64,000 bases of DNA from contig NZ_JAIZDP010000007.1 in NCBI RefSeq assembly GCF_021554725.1, positions 62,001 through 126,000 of the forward strand. Reading direction: 5' to 3'. The notes beneath the pieces are model-generated. The model did no database searches. It saw only the letters and a list, made by a program, of their open reading frames with translations, and was not told the DNA's origin. Within the stretch, counting starts at the first letter, position 1. The number at the start of each line of letters is the position of its first letter. Below are positions 35,381 to 42,567 of the stretch, in pieces. The position numbers and the translations under genes were made by a program. The DNA comes from Sinomonas notoginsengisoli (lineage in GTDB: Bacteria > Actinomycetota > Actinomycetes > Actinomycetales > Micrococcaceae).

Positions 35381-35890
35381 TCATTCAGGTCTGGTCTGGA
35401 CCGTCTCACCGCTCGCGAAGACCTGGCGCATGAGATCGAGGACCCGGTTCCGGGATGCCAGCTGTTCCACGAGGCACCGCTCGAGCTGGTCGGCCAGATG
35501 GCCGCTGATCCATTCCCGGGCATACACGGTGAGCGGCTCGTACATGGCAATGGCCTCGTAGAGGACCTCGAGCGCCAGCGGCAGGACAGCAAGGTCCTTG
35601 ATCCCCTCGGCGGTCTTGCGGAGAACTGTGTGTGCCTCCTTGTCGAGCCCCTCCGCGGCATGCCCTGGGGGGACGGCCACGTTCCGCTCGAGTTCCGCGA
35701 AGCAGTCCTCAAGCACCGCAGCGTGCAGGCGCGCCTCCTCGCTGAGATCGAGCATGAGCGCGCCGACTTCCCGGCGCTGCGACTCCTGCTCGAGGACCCC
35801 TAGAGTCACGATCGCGCGGCGGCTCGCCCCGCGGGCAATGCCGAGGCGGTACACGAACAGTTCATGCGCCTCGGAGAAGTACTCGAACAT
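35381..35890 (-). CDS. Helical protein resembling ferritin-like DUF892 proteins
   Basis: A 169-residue all-helical protein. Pattern MFEYFSEAHELFVYRLGIA, LMLDLSEEARLHAAVLEDCF, EVLYEAIAMYEPLTVYARE, CLVEQLASRNRVLDLMRQV looks like a four-helix bundle with Glu/His spacing of the ferritin-like (DUF892/YciF) kind; the match is weak. ATG at 35890 has GGGAGGGAGG 7 nt upstream. An earlier start at 35917 would read through the SD. Stress-related role is inference only. Confidence 0.6.
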   Translation of the reverse strand: MFEYFSEAHELFVYRLGIARGASRRAIVTLGVLEQESQRREVGALMLDLSEEARLHAAVLEDCFAELERNVAVPPGHAAEGLDKEAHTVLRKTAEGIKDLAVLPLALEVLYEAIAMYEPLTVYAREWISGHLADQLERCLVEQLASRNRVLDLMRQVFASGETVQTRPE

Positions 35891-36022
35891 CGCAGAACCT
35901 CCCTCCCAGCGGGCCAATGGCGGGCGCGAGGTCTGGTGGCACCTGCGACGACGTCCGTCCCAGTCCTAGGACAATTCTCCCGCCGGCTCTCTGCCGGGGC
36001 AATGAACGGGCGTGCCCGTCGG

Positions 36023-36211
36023 CTACTCGTCGGCGCTGCGCTGCTGCTCGGCAATGTCCGCCGGATCGGCCTCGACAATGACCTCCTCCGAGTCGATCAG
36101 GCCGTCCTCCTCGTCCCATACCGTCTCGTCAGGCTCTACCGAGTAGTCGAGCGAAGGGTCCTCGTCTTCGCTAAGGCTGCGGGCCGGATCCTGGCCGTCG
36201 ATGCTGGCCAT
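36023..36211 (-). CDS. Small acidic protein, function unknown
   Basis: A 62-residue, strongly acidic protein (MASIDGQDPARSLSEDEDPS ... ADPADIAEQQRSADE), without membrane segment. SD AAGGAGGG 4 nt before the ATG. Similar small acidic ORFs with an ADPADIAEQ ending occur in Micrococcaceae as hypothetical proteins (memory, not checked). It forms a same-strand set with the genes at 35082 and 35381. Confidence 0.6.
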   Translation of the reverse strand: MASIDGQDPARSLSEDEDPSLDYSVEPDETVWDEEDGLIDSEEVIVEADPADIAEQQRSADE

Positions 36212-36330
36212 CGTTCCCTCCTTGGCGGTGGTGGTTCAGGGTTCCTCCAGCAGATCACCGGGCCCGTACGGAGGTCAAGGCCGCCCGCGTCAAGGCCGTC
36301 CGAGGCCCCGGGGCAGCGTCATCCGGCCGT

Positions 36331-37170
36331 TCAGGTGAGCTGAGCAGAGGCGAGGGCCGAGACGATCTCGCGGACCGCCGTCGTGCCTCCGGCCGCGAAC
36401 CACGTGAGGCCGTTGACCTCCACCGTGGCCGTGCTGCCCCCGGCCGCGGTGACGATCGCCTTGCCCGGGAGCCAGTCCCACTGGGGGCACGAATGCTGGA
36501 ACCAGGCGCCGATCTCGCCCTCGGCGACTCGGCCGAGGTCGCATGATCCGGAGCCGAGGATGCGGAGCGAGGCCGACCGGATGGCCGCGGCGTGCCACGG
36601 CATTGCGGAGAACGGCTGTTCGAGCCAGCGCGGCTGGATGGACGTCGCAACCCCGAGCGCGCCCAGAGCAGCGTCTGCCGGACCCCGCAGTGGCACCCCG
36701 TTCAGGGTGGCAGGTACCTCCCGCCCGCCGAGCCACAGCTTGTCCTCCTGCGGCTGGAAGATCGCACCGAGGAGGGAGTCGGGGTCTGACTCGGAGATGG
36801 AGGCGGGTCCGCGCAGTGCGAGGGCTGAGCACCAGTAGGTCGATCCGGAGAAGAAGTTGTACGTCCCGTCCACAGGGTCTATCACCCAGGTCCGCCCGGA
36901 CAGCGAGGGCACGTCGGTGCCCTCCTCGCCGAAGGCCCCGTCCTCGGGCCGGCAGCGGCGCAGCTCAGCCAGGATGTAGGCCTCCGCCGCCTTGTCCGCG
37001 GCCGTGACGATGTCGGACACGGAGGTCTTGCGCTGGGCCTCGAGCCCGGCCCGACGCATGGCGAGGGCGAGTTCGCCCGCCGTGCGCACGAGGGCTGCGG
37101 CGAGATCGGCGTCGGTCAACGATGGGTCGAGGTGGGGAAGGTCCAGGAGGGGGTCACGGGGCTCAGCCAC
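36331..37170 (-). CDS. Inositol monophosphatase-family phosphatase
   Basis: A 279-residue metal-dependent phosphatase. Metal ligands in AFGEEGTD (about residue 80) and WVIDPVDGTYNFF (about 95-105), and the distal motif CPQWDWLPGKAIVTAAGG where relatives have WD-x-AAG. GTG start. The substrate may be inositol phosphate, histidinol phosphate or 3'-phosphoadenosine phosphate; the sequence does not decide. The iol operon is 34 kb away and not linked. Confidence 0.85.
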   Translation of the reverse strand: MAEPRDPLLDLPHLDPSLTDADLAAALVRTAGELALAMRRAGLEAQRKTSVSDIVTAADKAAEAYILAELRRCRPEDGAFGEEGTDVPSLSGRTWVIDPVDGTYNFFSGSTYWCSALALRGPASISESDPDSLLGAIFQPQEDKLWLGGREVPATLNGVPLRGPADAALGALGVATSIQPRWLEQPFSAMPWHAAAIRSASLRILGSGSCDLGRVAEGEIGAWFQHSCPQWDWLPGKAIVTAAGGSTATVEVNGLTWFAAGGTTAVREIVSALASAQLT

Positions 37171-37246
37171 GTGCCCAGCCTACCCGCGCAGCCTGACCGG
37201 CCCTCACTGTGCAAAGGCCCCTATCCGGGGGACGGATAATGGACGC

Positions 37247-37891
37247 ATGTCGAAGACTCCCGCCCAGCGGGCGCGCAAGCACGGCGACCGCGCAGCCGTC
37301 GCGCCGGCAGCCCACGCCGGGCCGCCTGCCAACCCGACCACCAGGCGCACGCCCGAGCAGGCGCAGGGGAACGCGCGGCTGATCATCATCGCCGGACTCG
37401 CAGCGAGCGTGTTCATGTTCTGGTACTACCACCTGCTGGTGCTCTCGCAGATGGCCCAGCTCTCAGGCGGTCTCGCGATGCCGGACTCGCTCATCCTCGG
37501 CTTCTCCCCGGACTACGCGCACCAGCTCCAGGGCGCCCTCGACGACGCCGCACGCGGCCAGCTGAACTATGTCCACAAGACCGCCGGCACCATCTTCCCG
37601 CTCGCGGTCGGCTTCACGTTCCTGCTCGTCTTCGGCACCTGGCTCAAGCGGAAGGCACTGCGCTGGGCCGCGTTCGCGCTCATCGCGGTGTTCGCCGTGG
37701 TACGCCTGTGGGGCAACGTGGCCGTGGACAACGCTATAGCTCCCGGCGCGGACGCGGGCTCCGCGCTGCTCGCCTCGGTTCTCGTCGTGGCGGGATGGAC
37801 GCTGCTGTTCCTCGTCCTCATCGGTGCCGGAGCCGCTGTCCTGACCGCGAGGCGCCCGAGCACCACGACGCCTGCCGACTCGGACGACTGA
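37247..37891 (+). CDS. Membrane protein, four predicted helices, function unknown
   Basis: A 214-residue protein with a basic cytosolic N-tail (MSKTPAQRARKHGDRAAV) and hydrophobic segments at LIIIAGLAASVFMFWYYHLL, TIFPLAVGFTFLLVFG, WAAFALIAVFAVVRLWG and LLASVLVVAGWTLLFLVLIG. A GATAAT box (37235-37240) ends 6 nt before the ATG, so the mRNA is probably leaderless; an inverted repeat TATCC-N7-GGATA overlaps it. Convergent with the DUF998 gene. Confidence 0.7.
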   Translation: MSKTPAQRARKHGDRAAVAPAAHAGPPANPTTRRTPEQAQGNARLIIIAGLAASVFMFWYYHLLVLSQMAQLSGGLAMPDSLILGFSPDYAHQLQGALDDAARGQLNYVHKTAGTIFPLAVGFTFLLVFGTWLKRKALRWAAFALIAVFAVVRLWGNVAVDNAIAPGADAGSALLASVLVVAGWTLLFLVLIGAGAAVLTARRPSTTTPADSDD

Positions 37892-37916
37892 CCTCGCCCT
37901 CTCAGGCTCTCACCTT

Positions 37917-38771
37917 CTAGGCCCGCGCCCTGGACGCCCGCTCCTGCCGAGCCGGGACCCCGAAACGGTAGGCGATGACTCCGCCCGCCAGGGCTATGCC
38001 GGCCGTGATCGGATACGCCATGAAGCGCTCGAACGTGCCCGGCTCGGGCACGTGGAGCGCCAGCGCGCCGCCCACGAGGGTCGCGACGAGCGAGGACCCG
38101 CCGCACAGCAGCACCGGCCACGCGGCCGCCGTGCGCCGGATCCAGAGGATTCCCAGAACCACCAGGGCCACTGAGCCGCACAGGAAGTAGGCTCCCGCCC
38201 CGACGAGGTGGATGGTCTCGTTGGAGTCCTGTGGGACTAGCCCAACGGTGGCAACTCCAGCGCCGGCGAGGCCCAGGAGGATGCGCACCGCGAGCGTCGC
38301 GGCCCACGGCACCGCGACTGCCGGATGGCCCGACCTGATCGCCGCGGCGAGCCCACCGCGGGAGGACAGGGGCGGCGTTAACCGCGGGCGGCCGCTGACG
38401 GCGCTCTCCTCCGCCCGCGCGAGGAGAGCATGGGACAGCCTCGCCTCGGCTCGGACGGCGGGCGCGTCGGCGGCGACACGCAGCACTGCGGACGTGATGA
38501 GAAGCGCGGCGATGACCATTCCGAGGCCCTGGAGCCCGAACGAGACATTCATGAGCGCATGCAGCGGCGAACAGATCTCGCGCGTGCCATGGGTGCCGCA
38601 ATGCACCTGGCCGAGGTCGCTGATGAAGTTCAGCCGGCGGCTGTACGGAGTTGGGCCTCGCCACGCCGCGATCGTCGCCGCCTCCGCGACGAAGAACTGT
38701 AGGAGGCTGACCGCCGACCACGCGCCCAGATAGTGCCGGACACGTCCTGTCGGTGCGTCTGCGAATGCCAC
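37917..38771 (-). CDS. DUF998-family membrane protein
   Basis: A 284-residue integral membrane protein: YLGAWSAVSLLQFFVAEAAT at the start, then the DUF998 pattern TPYSRRLNFISDLGQVHCGT and LHALMNVSFGLQGLGMVIAA. The family usually has about six helices and about 200 residues; this one is longer because of a cytosolic loop of about 50 residues after helix 2 (residues 95-150). Function unknown. Confidence 0.75.
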   Translation of the reverse strand: MAFADAPTGRVRHYLGAWSAVSLLQFFVAEAATIAAWRGPTPYSRRLNFISDLGQVHCGTHGTREICSPLHALMNVSFGLQGLGMVIAALLITSAVLRVAADAPAVRAEARLSHALLARAEESAVSGRPRLTPPLSSRGGLAAAIRSGHPAVAVPWAATLAVRILLGLAGAGVATVGLVPQDSNETIHLVGAGAYFLCGSVALVVLGILWIRRTAAAWPVLLCGGSSLVATLVGGALALHVPEPGTFERFMAYPITAGIALAGGVIAYRFGVPARQERASRARA

Positions 38772-38823
38772 GCGCCCAGCCTAGCCACCCGCCGGGCGTG
38801 ACCGGCGGAACCCGGCCACCCGG

Positions 38824-38829
38824 TATGAT
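38824..38829 (+). promoter_or_regulatory. -10 box of the tRNA-Arg promoter
   Basis: TATGAT, 30 bp before the mature tRNA 5' end. A GTGACC (38798-38803) upstream has a 20-bp spacing, longer than ideal. Confidence 0.4.
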
Positions 38830-38858
38830 TGGGTCCGTGCCCGGGCCAGCCCGGGCGG

Positions 38859-38932
38859 GCCCCCGTAGCTCAGTAGGATAGAGCGGCCCTCTCCTAAAGG
38901 GCAGGCCATCGGTTCGATTCCGGTCGGGGGCA
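38859..38932 (+). tRNA. tRNA-Arg (anticodon CCT)
   Basis: A 74-nt cloverleaf: acceptor GCCCCCG (38859-38865) / CGGGGGC (38925-38931), D stem GCTC/GAGC, anticodon stem GCCCT/AGGGC around loop CTCCTAA with CCT at 38893-38895, T arm ATCGG-TTCGATT-CCGGT, discriminator A. CCA is not encoded. It reads AGG, a rare Arg codon in this GC-rich genome. Confidence 0.97.
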
Positions 38933-38945
38933 CTTGTCATATCCA

Positions 38946-39398
38946 GTGGCTGACCTGGCCGCGTACCTCGCCGGGACGTGGACCGTGGAGCGCACCATGC
39001 TCGACCGGGCCAGCGGCGTCCGCGGCAGCTTCGCCGGCAGTGTCACGTTTGAGCCGATGCACGACGGCGCGCTCGCCCAGCGCGAGCATGGAACCGTGCG
39101 CTGGGGGAACCACAGCGGGCCGGCCTCACGTGAGTACACGTGGCAGCCGGGACCCTCCGCCGGGGTCATGGAGGTCTTCTTCCCCGACGGCCGCCCATTC
39201 CACACTGTGGACCTGACGGGCGCGTCCGCTGAGGGCGCGCACTGGTGCTCCCCTGACGACTACCGAGTGCACTACGAGGCCGTCGGGCCGGACGAGCTGC
39301 AGTACACATGGGACGTGCGCGGCCCCGCAAAGGACCTGCTCCTCGAGAGCGTCCTGCGCCGGGCCCAGGGAGTGGTTGTACGCGCCCACGGCGCATAG
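38946..39398 (+). CDS. DUF6314-family protein
   Basis: A 150-residue cytosolic protein of the DUF6314 family (lipocalin-like beta barrel predicted). Family blocks seen: AGTWTVERTMLDR, GSFAGSVTFEP, FFPDGRPFH, HWCSPDDYRVHYE and YTWDVRGPAKDLLLESVLRR. The GTG at 38946 is 13 bp after the tRNA; a TTG at 38934 directly behind the tRNA is possible. No SD is visible for either, so it may be translated from the tRNA read-through transcript. Function unknown. Confidence 0.75.
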   Translation: MADLAAYLAGTWTVERTMLDRASGVRGSFAGSVTFEPMHDGALAQREHGTVRWGNHSGPASREYTWQPGPSAGVMEVFFPDGRPFHTVDLTGASAEGAHWCSPDDYRVHYEAVGPDELQYTWDVRGPAKDLLLESVLRRAQGVVVRAHGA

Positions 39399-39483
39399 CA
39401 GGCCGGGAACGGCATGGCAGGCCGTGGCGCGCGCCTGTTATGCCCGGGACGGCCTGTTATCACGAGACCCGCGAGGGAGAGAG

Positions 39484-40653
39484 TCAGACGCCCTTGTTGT
39501 AGACGTCCAGCCCGAACCGGTTGAGCCCCGGGGCACCGGCGTAGCCGAGGTACGGAAGGCCGTACAGGTCCTCGATGCTCGCGAGCAGGCTGTAGTGGTT
39601 GTACGAGGTCGTGGACCAGGTGCCCCCGGCCGTGAACGGCGACACCACGAGGGCGCCCACACGCCCGCCGCCCATGCCGCTGATGCCCGGAAGCGCCGCA
39701 TTCGGCCCGGGGCCCTCGCCGCAGCACGCGCTCGCGTCCTGCTGTGGCCCGTCCGACTCGTCGAACGTGATGACGAGGACGCCGTCCTGCTTGAACGCGG
39801 GCGAACCCGTGATCACTGGGACCCACTGCTTGAGCCACGCGTCCGCGGACACCAGTCCGCCCGGCTGGCCGTCCACGCACGGCGAGTCGTGCCCGTCGTG
39901 GCACAGGTTCGGCGTGATGAACGAGGCCGTGGGGGTGGTCGAGGCCGAGGCAAGGTCGCCGCTCAAGGCGGACAGGTCGACATCGTTCGCCGCGCAGGCG
40001 GGCGAGCCCGTGATGCCCGCGAAGTACACGAACGGGTTGTGCCGGGCCGCGTACTGGTCTCCAATCCGGGCTTTCTGCGTGTCGTCGATCGCGCCGAGCT
40101 GCGGGTGGCGGCAGGGCGTGCCCATGTCCTCCATGTAGCCCTTCCACGTCTTCCCGGCCGCGGTGAGCTGGTCCGGGAGGGTTGGGACGGCCGCCGGGTA
40201 GACGCACCCGGACCCCACGGCCTGGCCCTGTGCGGCCGTGCCGGTCTGGAGGAACGGCGTGTAGCTCTGGCAGTCAGCCTGTGTCTGGCCGTTCGGGCCC
40301 TGGCCGGAGATCTGCGAGATGTAGTTGTCGAGCGAGTTGTGCCCGGTCCCGTAGTACGTGTTGAGCAGGACGCCCTGGCCGCGCAGCGTCTGGGACAGAT
40401 ACGGCGCCTTGGACGCCGGGCCCCACGTCTCGTCGTACCCCTTGTTCTCGAGGTTGATGACAAAGACGTGCGCACTCGGTGGGAGGTAGTGCGGCGCCGC
40501 GTCGTCGGCCGTGGCCGGCTGGCCTGCCGCGCCGCGCACGATTGCGAGGGCGGCGAGCGCCAGCACCGCTAGGGCCGCGAGCACGACGGCGAGCGGGCGC
40601 CGTCGTGCGACGGCGGTGAAGCCGCTGTTCCGCGGCGGGACCGGGGGGGTCAT
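39484..40653 (-). CDS. Exported/anchored acid phosphatase-like phosphoesterase
   Basis: A 389-residue protein of the phosphoesterase family PF04185. A single N-terminal membrane segment (PLAVVLAALAVLALAALAIV) after an Arg-rich start would anchor or export it. Catalytic-domain blocks: HVFVINLENKGYDETWGP (Asn/Glu), GTGHNSLDNYISQISGQGP, and LVITFDESDGPQQD near 300. ATG start overlaps the stop of the phospholipase-like gene (ATGA), so the two are coupled. Probably liberates phosphate outside the membrane. Confidence 0.82.
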   Translation of the reverse strand: MTPPVPPRNSGFTAVARRRPLAVVLAALAVLALAALAIVRGAAGQPATADDAAPHYLPPSAHVFVINLENKGYDETWGPASKAPYLSQTLRGQGVLLNTYYGTGHNSLDNYISQISGQGPNGQTQADCQSYTPFLQTGTAAQGQAVGSGCVYPAAVPTLPDQLTAAGKTWKGYMEDMGTPCRHPQLGAIDDTQKARIGDQYAARHNPFVYFAGITGSPACAANDVDLSALSGDLASASTTPTASFITPNLCHDGHDSPCVDGQPGGLVSADAWLKQWVPVITGSPAFKQDGVLVITFDESDGPQQDASACCGEGPGPNAALPGISGMGGGRVGALVVSPFTAGGTWSTTSYNHYSLLASIEDLYGLPYLGYAGAPGLNRFGLDVYNKGV

Positions 40654-41930
40654 GAGAGCTTCCATCCTTCCGCGATGGCGCGGGCCTTGAGCGGGTGCCA
40701 CTCGTCCTCCGGATCCCCGCCGGGCAGCGGCGTACAGGCGGGTCCGGCGACGAACGGCGGGACGAGGTAGGTGGGCGCGCTGAGGTTCGGCGCGCTGGCG
40801 AGGTCGAGGACCTCGGCAATGTTGGCGGCGTTCGCATCACGGGGGGTGAGGGCCCGGAGGCCCCAACGCCACTCGATCGCCTTGAGGACCGAGGTGTGGT
40901 CGTAGGTGCCGGACACAATCGCGCCGCGGCGGGCGTACGGGGAGATGACCAGGGCCGGGACACGGAAGCCGCGCAGCGCCGTCGTGGGGCTGAGGTCTGG
41001 GGCGGTGGTGGGCGCCACGTGGTCGTAGAAGCCGCCCCATTCGTCGAAATTGACCACGAGCATGGTGCGGGACCAGACCGGGGACTTCGTGACGGCGTTG
41101 TAGATCTCGTTGAGGAACAGCTCCCCGGAGCGGATGTCCGCATGCGGGTGGTCGTCCCCGGAGGTGCCGGACCCCTCGTCCATGAACCGCGGGTCCACGA
41201 AGCTCACAGACGGCAACGTGCCAGCAGCACAGTCGGAGAGGAATGAGCTGTAGGGGGCCGAGATCGGCATGTATTTGGTGCCCCACAACGCCACGAACGG
41301 CACGTCCGAGTAGTAGTACTTCCCGCTCACGCCCGCGGCGGCGAGGCGGTCCCAAATGGTGGGTATCGTCGCGTTCGCCGACGAGTTGTGGATGCGGTCG
41401 GTCTGCGCCGCATGCTGATAGAAGCGGTTCGGGTACGTCTCGGCCATCACCGCGGCGTAGTAGTTGTCGCACACGGTCCAGCCGGGCGCGGCCTGGGCGA
41501 AGAACGCGAGATCGGAGGCGCTGTAGTAGCCGGCGGCGAAGTCGTCGTTGTCTCCAGCGCGGAGGAAGCCGTCGCACTTGCCGTTGTTGTAGGAGATGAG
41601 CCCGCCTTCGTGCGAGTGGTCGGGGTCGGGGTGCGCACAGCCTTGGTAGTCCGTCAGGTGGTGCGTGGCGTGGGGAACGCCGTAGCGGTCGATGAAGGCC
41701 AGGCCATCCTGCTTGCCGTTCGCACCCGGAAGCCAGCCGAGGAAGTGGTCGAACGAGCGATTCTCCATCATCACGACGACGATGTGGTCGATCCCCGACG
41801 TGGCGGGATTGCTGGGCAGGGCCGAGGGAGCGATGCTCCGGGCGGCCGACGGCGCGGCGCCGCCCGTGAGGGCGGCCGCGCTGGCTCCGAGCGTGGCGGC
41901 CGAGAGGAAGTTGCGGCGGGAGATGGTCAC
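40650..41930 (-). CDS. Tat-exported phospholipase C-type phosphoesterase
   Basis: A 426-residue PF04185 enzyme. The Tat signal MTISRRNFLSAATLGASAAA (twin Arg at 5-6) is followed by IDHIVVVMMENRSFDHFLGW (catalytic Asn/Glu region, residues 47-66), DNYYAAVMAETYPNRFYQHA and MLVVNFDEWGGFYDHVAP. The C-terminal PLC accessory domains of the Pseudomonas enzymes are absent, as in actinobacterial forms. GTG start. It is first of a coupled pair, with three PHO-box-like repeats 42-74 bp upstream, suggesting induction at low phosphate. Confidence 0.87.
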   Translation of the reverse strand: MTISRRNFLSAATLGASAAALTGGAAPSAARSIAPSALPSNPATSGIDHIVVVMMENRSFDHFLGWLPGANGKQDGLAFIDRYGVPHATHHLTDYQGCAHPDPDHSHEGGLISYNNGKCDGFLRAGDNDDFAAGYYSASDLAFFAQAAPGWTVCDNYYAAVMAETYPNRFYQHAAQTDRIHNSSANATIPTIWDRLAAAGVSGKYYYSDVPFVALWGTKYMPISAPYSSFLSDCAAGTLPSVSFVDPRFMDEGSGTSGDDHPHADIRSGELFLNEIYNAVTKSPVWSRTMLVVNFDEWGGFYDHVAPTTAPDLSPTTALRGFRVPALVISPYARRGAIVSGTYDHTSVLKAIEWRWGLRALTPRDANAANIAEVLDLASAPNLSAPTYLVPPFVAGPACTPLPGGDPEDEWHPLKARAIAEGWKLS

Positions 41931-41971
41931 GCCACAACAAGTTACCTGCGAGTAGGCCGCGGACTGTCCGA

Positions 41972-42004
41972 CTTCAGCGACTGTTCAATCGCGGTTCACG
42001 GACT
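41972..42004 (+). promoter_or_regulatory. PHO-box-like triple direct repeat
   Basis: Three consecutive 11-bp units: CTTCAGCGACT (41972-41982), GTTCAATCGCG (41983-41993), GTTCACGGACT (41994-42004). The period and the GTTCA core match PHO boxes bound by PhoP in actinomycetes (consensus GTTCACC-N4). They lie upstream of the two phosphoesterase genes, on the opposite strand. Confidence 0.6.
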
Positions 42005-42082
42005 TCCCATGGATCCCACAGCTTGGCGCCACATTCTGAAAGTTCCCTGACAACCGCGCCGAGCTCACTCTCCGCGCGGGGG

Positions 42083-42502
42083 TCACCGAGTTGCCCCGCC
42101 GCGTGCGAGCAGGGGCAGGATGTGATCCGCCAGCAGTGGCGCGAGGTCAGGCGCTGGGTCGGCGGCCGGGTCGATCCACCTGAGCTCGGCGATCTCCGCC
42201 GAGGGATGCACCTCGGCCGGGTTGTGGGTGCCGGGGGCGACAAAGACCGTCGCCTCGATATCCGTTTCCGCCTCGTTCGCCGCATGGGCGAGCCAGAAGC
42301 CCAGAGGCTCAAGATCCGCGGAAGGCACCACAATGCCGGTCTCCTCGAAGAGCTCACGGCTCGCGGTCTCCGCCGGGGACTCGCCCGCCTCGGGCTTCCC
42401 GCCGGGATGCATGAACATCCCGGTCCCGCGCTTGCGCACAGTCAGCAGGCGACCGTCCGGCGCGAACACGCAGACAGCGGATACAACGATGCGTTCGGGC
42501 AC
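42083..42502 (-). CDS. NUDIX hydrolase
   Basis: A 139-residue NUDIX protein. The 23-residue NUDIX box is complete: G of GKPEAGE near residue 35, then REL and EETG ending at about 57, giving the metal-binding glutamates. Before it, LLTVRKRGTGMFMHPGG is the usual strand and loop. GTG start. It probably removes damaged nucleotides or another nucleoside diphosphate compound. Confidence 0.88.
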   Translation of the reverse strand: MPERIVVSAVCVFAPDGRLLTVRKRGTGMFMHPGGKPEAGESPAETASRELFEETGIVVPSADLEPLGFWLAHAANEAETDIEATVFVAPGTHNPAEVHPSAEIAELRWIDPAADPAPDLAPLLADHILPLLARGGATR

Positions 42503-42567
42503 TGTCCGAGCCTACCGAGTGACCAGTCAGGGTTGGGACATGACCCCTCAACCCTCGACGAAGGGGG

